A stretch of DNA of 6,198 nt from an uncultured Bacteroidales bacterium (lineage in GTDB: Bacteria; Bacteroidota; Bacteroidia; Bacteroidales; Muribaculaceae): NCBI GenBank assembly GCA_900554845.1, contig USIY01000140.1, positions 1 through 6,198 on the forward strand. The letters are read 5' to 3'. The position numbers were made by a program, and so were the translations under genes. The notes beneath the pieces are model-generated. The model saw nothing but the letters and a program-made list of their open reading frames with translations, was not told the origin of the DNA and did not search any database. Below, piece by piece: positions 5,054 through 6,198 of the stretch (its first letter is position 1; each line of letters begins with the position of its first letter).

Positions 5054-6198
5054 TCGATTCCATAGCCTTCTCGAATGCCGCCGCCATCGATGCGGCGGCA
5101 CGGCGCCCGTCCCCCATTGCCAGTATCACTGTCGCAGGTCCGCGCACTATGTCGCCACCCGCATATATTGCCGTGGCGGAGGATTTCAATGTCTCGGTGT
5201 CAACCTCTATCTGTCCCCCGCTCTTAACGATCATTCCGGGGATTGTGGCGGGAGGATTGGGAAGATAGCCCACACTGACCACTACTATATCCACCGGTAC
5301 CTCTACAATATCTCCGGGTATTGGCCGGGGTTTGCGTCGGCCCGATTCGTCCGGATCCCCCAATTCCATACGCTGCAACAGCATCGCCCTCAACCTGCCG
5401 TTCTCGTCAGCCAGATATTCCACAGGATTGTGGAGAGTCATGAACTTCACCCCTTCTTCCACGGCATGCCTGATCTCCTCCTCGCGGGCCGGGATTTCAT
5501 CCATGCTGCGGCGGTAAACGATCATGGCTTCCTCCGCGCCGTTGCGGACGGCAAAGCGTATGGCGTCGATCGCTGTGTTGCCCCCTCCGATCACGGCAAC
5601 CCGCTTGCCGGAAGTCCTGATGGAATTCTTGCCGTACATCACCGGGCCGAGAAGATTAAGACGCATGAGATATTCATTGGCCGTCATCACTCCGGGAATG
5701 TTCTCTCCCTTGATACCCATGAAACGGGGGCGACCCGCCCCGGTGGCAAGATACACTCCTTTATAGCCAAGATTACGTAGATCCTCGAAACTCAGTGTGC
5801 TTCCTATGAAACAATCTTTCACGAACTCCACTCCGGCGTATCTGAGCTTGTCAATTTCTCGGTCCACTATCTTGTTGGGAAGACAGAACTCGGGGATTCC
5901 ATATTTCAGTACACCTCCGAACTGGCTTAAAGCCTCGAACACCGTGACTTTATAACCACGGCGCGCCATATCTCCTGCAAAAGCCAGGCCCGAAGGACCA
6001 GAACCTACCACAGCGATTTTAATCGGATAGACAGGGCGGCTTTCCGGACTGGAGGTCATATCCGAATGAGGCAAAAAACGGTCGAACGTACGGTTAATAT
6101 CCGCCGTGAAGCGCTCCAAAGCGCCGATGGACACCGCCGGCTTCCCCATCTTCAGGTACGTACAGCTTCCTTCACATTGCTTCTCCTGCGGACATACG
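5043..6198 (-). CDS. GltD/GltA-family NAD(P)H oxidoreductase (glutamate synthase small subunit-like or NfnB/SudA-like), N-terminus beyond right edge
   Basis: Cytoplasmic FAD/NAD(P)H and Fe-S flavoprotein. The internal Met at 6149 is not the start: the same frame continues to the window edge and encodes VCPQEKQCEGSCTYLK, the conserved cysteine cluster of GltD proteins (C2, C8 and C12 counting the first full codon as 1). The 384 visible residues then show the SIGALERF motif (23-30), FAD-binding VVGSGPSG (63-70), FGGVLKYGIPEF (93-104), the NADPH-binding VIGGGNTA (202-209), VYRRS (227-231), MELGDPDESGRRKP (277-290) and the C-terminal FAD motif YAGGD (345-349). Standalone relatives of about 460-475 residues would have some 75-90 more at the N-terminus. 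The family covers the glutamate synthase electron-input subunit, single-subunit GltA, SudA and NfnB of the electron-bifurcating transhydrogenase; in Bacteroidales it also occurs fused behind a dihydroorotate dehydrogenase B-like NAD-binding module. The gene beyond the right edge would decide. Stop TGA at 5045-5043 overlaps the convergent mscS gene. Confidence 0.92.
   Translation of the reverse strand, partial: VCPQEKQCEGSCTYLKMGKPAVSIGALERFTADINRTFDRFLPHSDMTSSPESRPVYPIKIAVVGSGPSGLAFAGDMARRGYKVTVFEALSQFGGVLKYGIPEFCLPNKIVDREIDKLRYAGVEFVKDCFIGSTLSFEDLRNLGYKGVYLATGAGRPRFMGIKGENIPGVMTANEYLMRLNLLGPVMYGKNSIRTSGKRVAVIGGGNTAIDAIRFAVRNGAEEAMIVYRRSMDEIPAREEEIRHAVEEGVKFMTLHNPVEYLADENGRLRAMLLQRMELGDPDESGRRKPRPIPGDIVEVPVDIVVVSVGYLPNPPATIPGMIVKSGGQIEVDTETLKSSATAIYAGGDIVRGPATVILAMGDGRRAAASMAAAFEKAMESINL

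Noticed and set aside
5083..5101. GCCGCC...GGCGGC inverted repeat as a terminator between the convergent genes
   Set aside because: The short GC-rich arms around CATCGATG lie inside the flavoprotein coding sequence (Ala-rich C-terminus) and are not followed by a T-run in either direction.
5043..6149. Treating Met at 6149 as the true start of the flavoprotein
   Set aside because: The same frame continues upstream to the window edge and encodes the conserved cysteine cluster of the family.

Overview
The window looks like ordinary core chromosome of a Bacteroidales bacterium. The evidence is the combination of protein families, AT-rich start regions with weak or absent Shine-Dalgarno sites, and matches to the Bacteroidetes -7 promoter consensus TAnnTTTG in the only long intergenic gap. 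The genes are fairly GC-rich for the phylum, which would suit Muribaculaceae or relatives, but that placement is a guess. No mobile element, CRISPR array, RNA gene or defence system is visible.

Layout: positions 1-2327 (minus) hold most of ppdK, pyruvate phosphate dikinase, whose C-terminal end runs off the left edge. Positions 2328-2576 form an AT-rich divergent intergenic region with back-to-back promoter candidates, a 21-bp-period direct repeat, phased AAATTT tracts and a hairpin plus T-tract in the predicted ppdK leader. Positions 2577-4031 (plus) encode an RlmD/RumA-type 23S rRNA m5U methyltransferase. After 29 bp comes an MscS-family mechanosensitive channel (4061-5053, plus), probably on the same transcript. 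From the right edge to 5043 (minus) lies a GltD/GltA/NfnB-type FAD-NAD(P)H oxidoreductase, cut at its N-terminus by the window edge. Its stop overlaps the mscS stop tail to tail by 11 bp.

The genes do not form one pathway. PpdK works at the pyruvate/PEP node, the flavoprotein handles NAD(P)H electrons (glutamate synthesis or ferredoxin-linked transhydrogenation), RlmD modifies rRNA and MscS protects against hypo-osmotic shock. I found no convincing undescribed system. The observations most worth a second look are the structured divergent promoter region, the possible leader attenuator of ppdK, the insertion in the MscS cytoplasmic domain and the overlapping convergent gene ends.
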